From Pseudodesulfovibrio cashew (GTDB lineage Bacteria > Desulfobacterota > Desulfovibrionia > Desulfovibrionales > Desulfovibrionaceae): a stretch of 64,000 bases of DNA. Position 1 is the first letter of the stretch. The number at the start of each line of letters is the position of its first letter. Made by a program: the position numbers and the translations under genes. The stretch is taken from assembly GCF_009762795.1 (NCBI RefSeq), contig NZ_CP046400.1, forward strand, positions 372,001 through 436,000, read 5' to 3'. Below the pieces are notes generated by a model that saw only the letters and a list, made by a program, of their open reading frames with translations, made no database searches and was not told the origin of the DNA. Positions 7,859 to 16,426 of the stretch are shown here, piece by piece.

Positions 7859-9601
7859 CTACACGCCCGCCCGATGGCTGATCTCGGCCAGATGGTTGAT
7901 GCGCGCGGACTTGACCCGCTCGGAAAGACGCTCGATTCTCTCGATGTCGCCGATGAAAAAATCCACCAGGCTCTTGTCCAGCTTTCCCGCCTCGACCTCC
8001 ATGCGCAGGATCTTGATCGCCTCGCTCCGCGTCGAAGCGGGCTTGTAGTGGCGTTCCTGGGTCACGGCGTCGTAGATATCGACAATGGACATGATCCGGC
8101 TCTGCAGCAAAATATCGTCGCCCGTGAGCTTGTCGGGGTAGCCCGAACCATCCAACCGCTCATGGTGCTGGCGGATTATCGTCAGCATGTTCTTGTACCC
8201 CTCCTGCATGGGGATATGCTGAAGAATGCGCTCGCTCTCGGCGGGATGGCGCTGGATTTCGCACCGCTCGTCCGGAGTCAGGTTGCCGTACTCAAGCGAC
8301 AGGACCGCCAGTTCATCTTCATACAGCAGGGGATGCTGATCGCCTTTCACCCGCCAGGAGCGTTCGCTCAATTGCCGGACCGCTTCCAGGTCGGCGGCAT
8401 CCGGACACATGGTCCTGTTCACGCGGCTGACCAGTTCGAAGGCTTCCGCCCAATCGAAATCATCCAGCTCCGCGAGCAACTGAAAACGGCCGCGAAGAAC
8501 CTCCATGTGCCGCTCGGGCAGCCGAGTCTTCTTGGTCAGCACGTCTTCCTTGATGCCGATCTTGCCCACGTCGTGAAGGATGCCCGAGTAATATATTTCG
8601 CGCAGGTCCAAGTCGGAGAAGCGGACGTCGGGGCGCTCCGCGTCCTCGCTGAGCAGCAGACAGAAGGCCACGGCAAGGTGGGCCACCCGCTCGGAGTGGC
8701 CTGCGGTGAAGGGATCCCTGGAATCGATGGCTTCGGCCAGGGCCTGCAGGATGGCGTTCATCAGGGTCTGGATTCCCTCGAAGTTGAACGCGTTGGATAC
8801 GGAAATACCCGCCACCGAGGCCAGGGTGATCAGGGATTGGCGATGGGCCGCCTCGAAAAGCCCCTTGTTCTCGGAGGCCATGACGAGCACGCCTTCGGTC
8901 CGGTTGGGCGAGGCGATGGGGATGAGCACCATGGAAGCCAGGCCGCCCACCTCGTTCTGCCACCGCTCCTCCCGGCTGAGGTCGTTTATGATCTCCCCCT
9001 TGCCCGTGTTGATCACGTCGAAAAACAACTCGCTCTCGGTCAGCGACTGAGGATCGAGCCCGAAGGGCAGGCCGAACTGGGCGGCCAGGTGGAAGCTTTT
9101 GCTGCCGGGCTCTGAGAGAAAGACCATTCCCAGTTCTCCGGGAAAGTTCTCCCGCCGGCATTCGTTGATCAGCGCTCCGATAACGTCGCGCATGCTGAGC
9201 GAGGTGTTGATGCTCAGCACCGAACGGTGGAGCAGGGCGAGTTCACGGTACTTGGACAGGGCCTCGTCCGCGATGGAACGTCTGGCCCGCTCCGTGTCTA
9301 TCAATTCCTGAATGGATTGCGTAACAAAGACAAGTAGACGTTTGTAGCCCAGACACTCCTCCTGCAAAGTGCCCGTGGGAATGCGCATCCGAATCTCGCC
9401 GCCATGGATCATGTCGAACTGGAGAGGGACGCTGAGGACGTCGTCGCCGTCGAATCCGCCCAGGCCCTCGACGCCTTCGGTCAGGACCACTTCGCCCTCA
9501 TAGACGATGGCAAAAGGACACTCTCCGCCAGTCAGGCCGAACGCCTTGCGCAGCAGGTTCCGGAGCACGCCGGGACGAATGAATTTCTTGAGCGGAGTCA
9601 T
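7859..9601 (-). CDS. GAF + HD-GYP protein, probable cyclic-di-GMP phosphodiesterase
   Basis: This 580-residue protein has an N-terminal unknown part (1-100), a helical linker, a GAF domain (about 135-285) and an HD-GYP domain. Visible HD-GYP residues are His302 in HSERV, His343-Asp344 in HDVGK, His479-His480 in HHERLDGSGYP. About 75 extra residues lie between the HD pair and HHE compared with a canonical domain. It is predicted to degrade cyclic di-GMP in the cytoplasm, tuned by a ligand bound to GAF. It starts 16 bp after the single-domain receiver gene, so the two form an operon and the receiver probably controls it. Confidence 0.9.
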   Translation of the reverse strand: MTPLKKFIRPGVLRNLLRKAFGLTGGECPFAIVYEGEVVLTEGVEGLGGFDGDDVLSVPLQFDMIHGGEIRMRIPTGTLQEECLGYKRLLVFVTQSIQELIDTERARRSIADEALSKYRELALLHRSVLSINTSLSMRDVIGALINECRRENFPGELGMVFLSEPGSKSFHLAAQFGLPFGLDPQSLTESELFFDVINTGKGEIINDLSREERWQNEVGGLASMVLIPIASPNRTEGVLVMASENKGLFEAAHRQSLITLASVAGISVSNAFNFEGIQTLMNAILQALAEAIDSRDPFTAGHSERVAHLAVAFCLLLSEDAERPDVRFSDLDLREIYYSGILHDVGKIGIKEDVLTKKTRLPERHMEVLRGRFQLLAELDDFDWAEAFELVSRVNRTMCPDAADLEAVRQLSERSWRVKGDQHPLLYEDELAVLSLEYGNLTPDERCEIQRHPAESERILQHIPMQEGYKNMLTIIRQHHERLDGSGYPDKLTGDDILLQSRIMSIVDIYDAVTQERHYKPASTRSEAIKILRMEVEAGKLDKSLVDFFIGDIERIERLSERVKSARINHLAEISHRAGV

Positions 9602-9617
9602 GCCATCCAGCTAACGG

Positions 9618-9998
9618 CTATAGTTCAAGCAGATCCTTGGATACCTTGAGAATTTCATCAGGATCAAAAGGCTTGGTCATGTACATCTCGGCTCCCATTT
9701 CCAGACCCTGCTTGCGATCCACTTCCTGTCCCTTGGCGGTCAGCAGGATGATCTTGATGCCGCTGAGTTGCTCGTCCTCCATGACGATACGGCACACCTC
9801 ATACCCGTTCATCTTGGGCATCATGATGTCCAGAAAAACCAAATCCGGCCGCTCGCTGCGAATAAACTCCAGCCCTTCCTCCCCGTCAGAGGCTGTGAAG
9901 AGTTCCACGTCAAATTCGTCTTCCAACTCTTCGAGCGTCTGCTCCAGAAGCATTTTGATGTGGACCTCGTCGTCCACAATGAGAATCTTCTTGGCCAT
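9618..9998 (-). CDS. Single-domain response regulator
   Basis: A 126-residue CheY-like protein with the DDE acidic triad near residues 9-11, phospho-acceptor Asp in VFLDIMMPKMNG, and the TAK and KPF switch residues. The start is the ATG after AAGGAG; the frame extends far upstream but that extension has no protein character. There is no output domain, so it must act through a partner, most simply the HD-GYP protein encoded immediately downstream. Confidence 0.93.
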   Translation of the reverse strand: MAKKILIVDDEVHIKMLLEQTLEELEDEFDVELFTASDGEEGLEFIRSERPDLVFLDIMMPKMNGYEVCRIVMEDEQLSGIKIILLTAKGQEVDRKQGLEMGAEMYMTKPFDPDEILKVSKDLLEL

Positions 9999-10385
9999 TT
10001 GCAACTCCTTGAACCCAAAGGAACTCTCGGATTCCATTTCATGATTTGCCGCCGGGTTTCCCCCCCTGCCTGAGCTCACCATAGGGCATCTGTCAATCTC
10101 GAACAACCCGATTATATTTTTATTATTCCGGTAACAACAATACCTCGAGCAGGTTGAGTACGCCCTCGCCGGCGCCTCTGGAGGGCCATTTCCCCGCGCC
10201 CGGCATCCTGCGCCGGTTGCAGTGGTACGCGGTACTATGTTTTCCGGAAAGGAGGTTGTCAAGAGGTGCGGGGCATGAACGCATGCAGCTTGCGAACCGT
10301 GCGCAGGTGCAGTATTTCCAATTGAAGAGCCTGGGCCGTACGCCAGGCCGGGAAACCAACCCCCTACCGCCGACAGGAAGAAGCA
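9999..10385. other. 387-bp intergenic region with GC-rich hairpins
   Basis: This lies between two divergent genes. The half next to the response regulator is AT-rich and probably holds its promoter. The half next to 10386 is GC-rich and contains a small hairpin at 10329-10348 (GCCTGG/CCAGGC) and a C-rich stretch before the start codon. I searched by eye for known riboswitch cores (cyclic di-GMP, cobalamin, SRP RNA) and did not find a convincing match. No open frame here looks like a protein. Confidence 0.5.
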
Positions 10386-10811
10386 ATGCAGATATCCGTA
10401 ACCACTCCGGCCCTCCTCTTTCCGGCCATTTCCCTGTTTATGCTCGCCTTCACCAACCGTTTCCTCTCCCTCGGGGCGCGCATCCGCAACCTGCACGCCA
10501 CCTACCGTCAGAGTCCTGAGGAATCGGTGCGCAAGCAGATAGAAAACCTGCGGATACGCATACACATGATCCGGCGCATGCAGGGCTTCGGAGTCATGTC
10601 CATGCTCAGTTGCATCTTCGCCATGATCTGCCTTTTTCAGGAGTGGAACCTGCCCGGCCAGTTTCTTTTCGGGGCCAGCCTGCTCTTCCTGGTCATTTCC
10701 CTGGGCATTTCCTTCATGGAAATACGCATCTCGTCGCAGGCGCTGGACATTCTGCTGGAAGACATGGAACGGGGAACGGCGGAAGGCGGAAAGGACGGAA
10801 CTCAGAGATAG
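10386..10811 (+). CDS. DUF2721-like integral membrane protein
   Basis: A 141-residue protein with three hydrophobic segments (about 7-24, 66-87, 93-113) and a charged helical stretch between the first and second containing Arg-rich IRIRxHMIRRM. Size, topology and the opening phrase on F.A.SLFMLAFTNRF.SL fit the DUF2721 family of unknown function. Start ATG follows AGGAAG. Its last ten bases overlap the 3' end of the convergent gene at 10802. Confidence 0.6.
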   Translation: MQISVTTPALLFPAISLFMLAFTNRFLSLGARIRNLHATYRQSPEESVRKQIENLRIRIHMIRRMQGFGVMSMLSCIFAMICLFQEWNLPGQFLFGASLLFLVISLGISFMEIRISSQALDILLEDMERGTAEGGKDGTQR

Positions 10812-11302
10812 AGATGCGCCACGCTCCTCCCGGAGCCGGGAGTGGCGATAAAATGCTCGTATTCGCTGGCCGCTTCGGCCATGGAGCGGGTCACGTGGCG
10901 CACGAGGTCCGACCGGGAAACCCGCCTGCTCCAGAATTCGACCACGGCCTTTTCCGCATGGCAGCGCAACGTCAGGACCATGGTGGTCCTCTCCTCTATT
11001 TCAATGGGGGAGAACTTGTCGGGAAGGACGAGATTGATGTCCATTTTGTGAAACAGATTCCCGTAGCGGCGCGCCAGGTTGTTGATCTTGGTGATCTCCC
11101 TGCCTGTCAGATGCAGGTCCCGGGCCTTGATCGTCCCCGATACCTGGACGGAATTCAGCAGCGCGTCATCGTACCGATGACCGGTGCCTCTCAGCAGGTC
11201 CGTCTGGAAGAACACCACGGCGCCCACAGCTGCCAGCAGGATCAGGCTGAGAGCAACACCCAACGCCACGTTGGGCTCTTTTCTTTTTGCCGGTTTGGCC
11301 AT
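10802..11302 (-). CDS. Membrane-anchored hypothetical protein, paralog A
   Basis: A 166-residue protein starting at ATG after GGAGGATGC. One N-terminal membrane helix follows a basic segment (PAKRKE), so the rest should lie in the periplasm. The C-terminal domain (about 50-166) matches the product of the next upstream gene (11500) in order and motifs: V.GT....DL.LTG.E, W.R.VSR..LV, A..EYE.F and a closing LYL. The upstream frame is longer but lacks a ribosome site. Family not recognised. Its 3' end overlaps the DUF2721-like gene by 10 bp. Confidence 0.7.
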   Translation of the reverse strand: MAKPAKRKEPNVALGVALSLILLAAVGAVVFFQTDLLRGTGHRYDDALLNSVQVSGTIKARDLHLTGREITKINNLARRYGNLFHKMDINLVLPDKFSPIEIEERTTMVLTLRCHAEKAVVEFWSRRVSRSDLVRHVTRSMAEAASEYEHFIATPGSGRSVAHLYL

Positions 11303-11499
11303 GCATCCTCCGGGAGCACACTGAAAGTTTGCCCCGACCATACACATCCAAAAGAAAAATGAACAGCCCCGGAACGAAAATCGGGACTTTTCCACGCCGA
11401 CCCTGAGGTCGAACGGGAAAAAGTCCAGCGACGGCTCCGTTGGCCCGGCATGAGCGGCAGAACAGGAGAAAAGCCCTGCCCCGTCATCCGGTCGGCGTT

Positions 11500-11985
11500 T
11501 TAAATGTACAGGCTCCGAAAATTTTTCTTCACGTCCGGGTATTTCAGGAACCGCTCGTATTCGATGGCCGCCTTGTCCATGTACAGGGCCACCTGCGAAA
11601 CCAACTCTGCACGAGACACCTTTCGGCCCCAGGAGCGGACCTCGCAATCCCCACCGGTTTCCAGGATCATGGCCATGACCAGCACGGTCTTGTCCGTCAT
11701 CCTGGAATCTCCCGAATAGTCGAGGAACAAAGCCACCTTAGTGAACATGGTCTTGTGGCTCTCAACAGCCCGGTTGAGCCGCCCCACCTCTTCTCCGGTC
11801 AATCCCAGGTCCTCGACCCGGACCGTCCCCTTGACGGCGACCATACCCGAAAGCCCGCTGGCGGGCGCGATGGCCGATCTCCCCCCTCCGAATTCAAAAA
11901 ACAACATCCCGGACAGGCAGAGAAAAAATATAACCGAAGCGGACGCCTTCCACTGTCTCCACAATCCCCTCCTTCGAAATGCCAC
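11500..11985 (-). CDS. Membrane-anchored hypothetical protein, paralog B
   Basis: A 161-residue protein starting at GTG after GAGGGGGAA. Residues 15-33 form an N-terminal membrane helix after a basic stretch. The exported domain is clearly related to paralog A: VKGTVRVEDLGLTGEEV here against VSGTIKARDLHLTGREI there, then WGRKVSRAELV against WSRRVSRSDLV, and a closing SLYI against HLYL. The two genes are tandem, same strand, about 200 bp apart, so they arose by duplication. Function unknown; no cysteine or catalytic pattern is shared. Confidence 0.7.
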   Translation of the reverse strand: MAFRRRGLWRQWKASASVIFFLCLSGMLFFEFGGGRSAIAPASGLSGMVAVKGTVRVEDLGLTGEEVGRLNRAVESHKTMFTKVALFLDYSGDSRMTDKTVLVMAMILETGGDCEVRSWGRKVSRAELVSQVALYMDKAAIEYERFLKYPDVKKNFRSLYI

Positions 11986-12276
11986 TTCCCCCTCGCTTTG
12001 CCATGAGTCCTACCACCGAAACGCCGGCACCACCGCCGTCATGCTCCCGTACTGTTGCCAACAGCAACCGTTGCTCCAGTTTGGGAAACAGACATTATCC
12101 CGTTGAATTATACGGTTTGCAGCCCTGTTTGGTCACAACCTCTGAAGAAAAAACCGCATAAGGAGACCATCGCGACGGAGGGCGACGATAACTCCCGTTT
12201 TTTCAAGATCAAATGGCTGTTTACTCCCAAGCAATCTATTGTGTGTTTTTTCCCGATGGGATAACAGTGTCACGTG

Positions 12277-13557
12277 ATGGCAAAATCCAACATGCCCGAA
12301 TACCGCATATCGGTGGACCTTCTCCGCCCCGGTGTTTTCATCCGGCTGGAACGAACCAGCTGGTTTGATCACCCGTTCCTGTTCAGCAAATTCAAGATCA
12401 AGGACGAGGAACAGATCGCCCTGCTTCGCGAACTCGGCATCGTCTCCGTCATCTGCATTCCATCCCGAAGCGACGTCCCGCCGCTCAAGCCAGCCGAGCG
12501 CAAGGCCGCCCCTCCCAAGCCGGAAAAGCGCCTCAAGCAGGAGGTCATCGACCACCTCTGGGAGGTCAAGAAGGAACGCACCCGGAGGCTCAGGGAGAAG
12601 AAAGAGCGCATCGCCCGGTGCGAAGAGAAGTTCACCTCGTGCATCCGGGATTTCGACAACATTCTGAAAGGAGTGTTGGGCGGCAACGCCGGAGCCGTGG
12701 AGGAATCCATCGCCTTTGTGGACAGGCTCAGCGACAATTTCCTGGATGACCGCGAGTCCACTCTGCATCTCATGAATGTGGTGGACCAGGGCGAGGCGGC
12801 ATACTCCCACCCCATGAACGTGGCCCTGCTGTCCATGATGGTCGGCAAGGAGGCCAAACTTTCCAGGGAGGCGATGGTTTCCCTGGGACTGGGTGCGCTG
12901 TTCCATGACATCGGCAAGGAACGCATCCCCAAAAAGCTGTTGAAGAAACGGGGACAGTTGACCAAGCCCGAGCAGGAAATCCTGAACCGGCATGCCGCAG
13001 AGGGTGCGGCCCTGATCGCCAAGGTGGAGGAATTCTCCGAGGATGTTGCCCGAATCGTGGCCCAGCACCATGAACGGGCGGACGGCTCAGGCTTTCCCCT
13101 CGGCCTCGGGAACGGCCGGATAGACAAGCTGGCGTCCATCGTGGCCATCGCCGACACCTACGACAACCACACCAACTCGATGGACCCGAACGCCTCCCTC
13201 ACCCCGTACCTGGCCCTCTCCTACATGTTCGGCCAGCAGAAGCAGCTTTTCGATGTGGAGATGCTCGCCCTGTTCATCCGATGCCTGGGCGTCTACCCGC
13301 CGGGCACGGTGGTGGAGCTGAGCAACGGCTCTGTCGGCATGGTCATGTCGGTCAACCCCAAGAACCAACTCAACCCCAGCGTGGTGCTCTACGACGAGGA
13401 GGTCCCCAAGAAGGAGGCCCTGATCGTGGACCTGGCCGAAGAGCCGGAACTGCGGGTGGAAAAATCCATCCGACTCGGGCACCTGCCCCAGGCCGTGCTG
13501 GACTACCTCTCACCCAGGACCAAGATCACCTATTTCGTCGACCCCAACGGCGGCTAG
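12277..13557 (+). CDS. HD-GYP protein with N-terminal DUF3391-like domain
   Basis: A 426-residue protein. Residues 1-65 resemble the DUF3391 module often found before HD-GYP, followed by a long charged coiled-coil (about 85-125). The HD-GYP domain has His210-Asp211 in HDIGKERIP and His264 in HHERADGSGFP (Phe in place of the Tyr of GYP). The spacing between these motifs is canonical, unlike the neighbour at 7859. It is predicted to hydrolyse cyclic di-GMP. A GTG one codon upstream is an alternative start; no strong ribosome site is seen. It is divergent from paralog B. Confidence 0.88.
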   Translation: MAKSNMPEYRISVDLLRPGVFIRLERTSWFDHPFLFSKFKIKDEEQIALLRELGIVSVICIPSRSDVPPLKPAERKAAPPKPEKRLKQEVIDHLWEVKKERTRRLREKKERIARCEEKFTSCIRDFDNILKGVLGGNAGAVEESIAFVDRLSDNFLDDRESTLHLMNVVDQGEAAYSHPMNVALLSMMVGKEAKLSREAMVSLGLGALFHDIGKERIPKKLLKKRGQLTKPEQEILNRHAAEGAALIAKVEEFSEDVARIVAQHHERADGSGFPLGLGNGRIDKLASIVAIADTYDNHTNSMDPNASLTPYLALSYMFGQQKQLFDVEMLALFIRCLGVYPPGTVVELSNGSVGMVMSVNPKNQLNPSVVLYDEEVPKKEALIVDLAEEPELRVEKSIRLGHLPQAVLDYLSPRTKITYFVDPNGG

Positions 13558-13759
13558 GGCAATCCCGAGTCCGGTGCAGCCCCCGGAACATCCTCCCCTT
13601 CTCCCCCACCCGAAAATAACGCTTGTGCCCCCCCTCATAATTATGTATGAACTTCATCCCCGGTCGGTGCCAGCCGGTTTTCCAGGAGCGTCCCCCCGTT
13701 ACAAACCTCCCGGCAAACAAAAGCCCGATCGCGAATCATATAGCTTATACACAAGGGAG

Positions 13760-13788
13760 TTGACATGCGCACTTTATGCGCGTAGAAG
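13760..13788 (+). promoter_or_regulatory. Candidate sigma-70 promoter for rplM-rpsI
   Basis: TTGACA at 13760-13765 and TAGAAG at 13783-13788 are separated by 17 bases and lie 33 bp before the rplM start codon. The -35 is perfect, the -10 matches four of six positions. Confidence 0.4.
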
Positions 13789-13821
13789 CCCCTCTCTTAG
13801 TTTGCGCAAGGAGCATTTATT

Positions 13822-14250
13822 ATGAAGACATATAGCCCGAAGCCGGAAGACGCGAACCGCGAATGGTTCATCGTCGACGCAACCGATAAGATCCTGGGCC
13901 GTCTCGCCACCGAGATCACCAATCGCCTGCGTGGCAAGCACAAGCCGGAGTTCGCCCCCCACATGGATATGGGCGACTTCGTCATCGTCATCAACGCCGA
14001 GAAGATTGCGGTCACCGGCCAGAAGATGGACAGGAAGATGTACTACCGTCACTCCGGCCATCCCGGCGGTCTGAAGGAAAAGACCCTGCGCGAGATGCTG
14101 GACATCAAGCCCGAGAACGTCATCACCGCCGCCGTCAAAGGCATGCTGCCCAAGAACAAACTGGCCGCCAAGCAGCTCAAGAAGCTGAAGGTCTACGCCG
14201 GTAGCGAGCATCCGCACGCCGCCCAGGCTCCCAAAACTCTGGAATTTTAA
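13822..14250 (+). CDS. rplM: Large ribosomal subunit protein uL13
   Basis: This 142-residue protein has the full length and character of bacterial L13, beginning K.YSPKPED.NR.W..DA.....GRLA and continuing with G.KHKP.F.P..D.GDFV..INA and the P.HPHAAQ.P tail. It binds 23S rRNA early in 50S assembly. Start ATG follows AAGGAG at good spacing. It is the first gene of the standard rplM-rpsI operon, 12 bp upstream of rpsI. Confidence 0.98.
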   Translation: MKTYSPKPEDANREWFIVDATDKILGRLATEITNRLRGKHKPEFAPHMDMGDFVIVINAEKIAVTGQKMDRKMYYRHSGHPGGLKEKTLREMLDIKPENVITAAVKGMLPKNKLAAKQLKKLKVYAGSEHPHAAQAPKTLEF

Positions 14251-14262
14251 TCGGGGATTATC

Positions 14263-14652
14263 ATGAGCGATTTCACTTACGCCACTGGCAAACGTAAAAA
14301 TGCGATCTCCCGTACCCGCCTGTACGCCGGTACCGGCCAGATCACCGTCAACGGCCGTCCCTTCGAGGACTACTTCCCCCGCAAGACCCTGCAGATGGTC
14401 GTGCAGCAGCCCCTGAAGCTGGTCAAGATGCTCGAGAAGTTCGACATCAAGGCCAACTGCTCCGGCGGCGGCGTTTCCGGTCAGGCCGAGGCTCTGCGCC
14501 ACGGCATCTCCCGCGCCCTGTGCGAGATCGACCCCGAACTCCGCGCCGTGCTCAAGCCCGCCGGTCTGCTGACTCGCGACGCTCGTAAGAAAGAGCGTAA
14601 AAAGTACGGCCTCCGCGGCGCCCGCGCCTCCTTCCAGTACTCCAAGCGTTAA
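14263..14652 (+). CDS. rpsI: Small ribosomal subunit protein uS9
   Basis: A 129-residue protein typical of bacterial S9: Y.TGKRKNA..R..L, the GG.SGQ.EA.RHGI.RAL block, and the basic C-terminal tail ending in KR, which in the ribosome reaches the P-site tRNA. It follows rplM by 12 bp and ends just before a terminator, so the operon is exactly two genes. Confidence 0.98.
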   Translation: MSDFTYATGKRKNAISRTRLYAGTGQITVNGRPFEDYFPRKTLQMVVQQPLKLVKMLEKFDIKANCSGGGVSGQAEALRHGISRALCEIDPELRAVLKPAGLLTRDARKKERKKYGLRGARASFQYSKR

Positions 14653-14680
14653 GCCGGACACCTGGAACACAGATCATCAA

Positions 14681-14713
14681 GGACCGGTATCCTCACGGAT
14701 GCCGGTCTTTTTG
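14681..14713 (+). terminator. Terminator of rplM-rpsI
   Basis: An 11-base stem GACCGGTATCC/GGATGCCGGTC (one G-T pair) with a TCAC loop is followed by TTTTT. It lies about 30 bp after the rpsI stop. Confidence 0.85.
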
Positions 14714-14807
14714 CGTGGGCAATCTCAACCCGACGCTCAAAGGCGCGAGCCGGACTGGGGGAAGGACCACATCGTCCTTTCCCGCCAACGAACTCTGCCC
14801 CAACCCG

Positions 14808-16079
14808 CTACTGACAGGAGCGGAAGCCACCCTGAGAGCTCCGGCAATAAACGCCCCTGAGCTGCCCCGTGTTCCGGGCATACTGCCAGTACTTCATCAT
14901 GACACCATCCTGATATATCTCCCTGCGGAGCAACTGGCCGTTTTCGCTGAACGCTCTTCGCTCGCCGTGCTCCTTGCCCCTGAAGTATTCGGCGACGGAT
15001 ATGCGGTACACCCCGCCGGACTTCGACAGTTCGAAACGCTCCTGGGTCCCATGCTGCTTTCCGTCAACGTACCTCAGCAGGCGGCTTTGATAATGCTGTC
15101 CGGAACCGTCGACACGAAAGTCCTCCCTTGTCCCGTTCATTTTGCCGTCTGCAAACTGGATTCGTTCCGAAAGATAGACCCTGCCGTTTTTAACGCGGTA
15201 GACTTCCCTGACGCCGTCTAGCTTGCCCATCGAATAGGCGGCCTTATTGGCCAAGTAATAGATGCCGTCCCTCTCCGTGAAACGGTACTCCACTCCATGC
15301 TTTTTCCCCTCGACAGTGGGAACCTGATGGCTGAGCCTGCCGTCATCCCAAAAGCTGCAATAGACATATGTCTCGTCCTTGGGGTTATTGTTGGTGTCAA
15401 GCCTGAGACTCCCTAAACCCTTATCTGGACAGATCATTTTGCCAACATAGACGACCTCGCCCTGACCTGCCGAATGATTACCGACTTCGGCGGCCTGTGC
15501 TCTCTCCCCGAGAAGATTGACACCCTTCTTTTCATTCAGGCTGCCCCTGCCGCTGGCAGCGGCCGAGCCCTCAAGCACAGGCACCTCGCCCAGCATCATC
15601 GGCAGGTTGACCGTCGCCGGATCAACCCCGAACTTCTGGATGAAGAAACTGTTGGGAACACCGTGAAGGCCGGTTTTGAAATCCCTGATCAGGACCTCCG
15701 CCCCCATTGGTTTGCCGTCCTTGGGATTACGGTTATTTTTGGTCTCGGCTATCCATCGCAGCAACCCCTCGCACTGCATATTAAGCGACCGATACTGCTG
15801 CACATACTGCTGATTCTGCCCTGCATAGTTCAACTGCCGCTGCAGGGTTACCCCCAGAATGCTGGCGAACATTCTGGGATCGCTGTTCACCAGTTTGTCC
15901 ACGGTGATGTGGAATCGGCTGGCATACATCTCGTTGGTCTGCCGAAGCAGGATCTTCATCTCCCTGGACAGGTTTGGCTGTGCTTTCTTCTGCTTCGCTT
16001 GTGAGGCAGAAGGCAGGCATATCATCACCGCCAGCAAAATTGCCGCCAGCAGTCTGTTGGCCGTGGCAAATGCAGTCAT
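14808..16079 (-). CDS. Secreted MORN-repeat-like protein
   Basis: A 423-residue protein starting at ATG after GGGAGGAAAGA, with a signal peptide ending near SQA (about residue 28). The N-terminal third is helical. From about 250 onward there is a run of repeats of the type (Y/F).DGK..G....F, spaced 35-40 residues, which resembles the MORN-variant repeats of the YwqK family. Such repeats usually form beta-hairpin stacks; a toxin-antitoxin role is annotated for some relatives but nothing here supports it. A Cys near the C-terminus could pair with another Cys. It stands alone. Confidence 0.7.
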   Translation of the reverse strand: MTAFATANRLLAAILLAVMICLPSASQAKQKKAQPNLSREMKILLRQTNEMYASRFHITVDKLVNSDPRMFASILGVTLQRQLNYAGQNQQYVQQYRSLNMQCEGLLRWIAETKNNRNPKDGKPMGAEVLIRDFKTGLHGVPNSFFIQKFGVDPATVNLPMMLGEVPVLEGSAAASGRGSLNEKKGVNLLGERAQAAEVGNHSAGQGEVVYVGKMICPDKGLGSLRLDTNNNPKDETYVYCSFWDDGRLSHQVPTVEGKKHGVEYRFTERDGIYYLANKAAYSMGKLDGVREVYRVKNGRVYLSERIQFADGKMNGTREDFRVDGSGQHYQSRLLRYVDGKQHGTQERFELSKSGGVYRISVAEYFRGKEHGERRAFSENGQLLRREIYQDGVMMKYWQYARNTGQLRGVYCRSSQGGFRSCQ

Positions 16080-16426
16080 TCTTTCCTCCCGTAATTCTCT
16101 TTCAACCCCATCCCCATAAGCGGAACAGCGGCATGAGTGCGCAAAAACGGGTCGTGACGTACCACACGTTCACCTCCCGCCACCCCTCCGTTTACAGTTC
16201 GCTGTAGGCATGGCGGACCAAAAAACGGAAAAGGGCAGTTTTCGCGTAATTCCCACACAAAAAATTTGCAAAGTTCATTCCTGACTACGCTATCATGCAT
16301 CGCATAATCAAACGACAGTGGCAAACTAGCAACAGAACAACCTCCCTCCTTCTGCTCCGAGAACAAAATTGCGGGGGAGCGAATAGTTCCTTGCCCAATG
16401 AGGAAAATATCCCGTATACATCCGTC
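16080..16426. other. 347-bp divergent intergenic region
   Basis: This holds the promoters of the divergent genes at 16079 and 16427. An AT-rich stretch with TATCAT near 16290 could be part of a promoter reading rightwards, but its -35 partner is at poor spacing. No gene, repeat or RNA was recognised. Confidence 0.4.

Noticed and set aside
10802..10811. Operon linkage between the DUF2721-like gene and paralog A
   Set aside because: They are convergent and only share their last bases.
13570..13760. A ribosomal-protein autoregulatory leader before rplM
   Set aside because: No stem resembling the L13 target was convincing; only a promoter candidate was kept.
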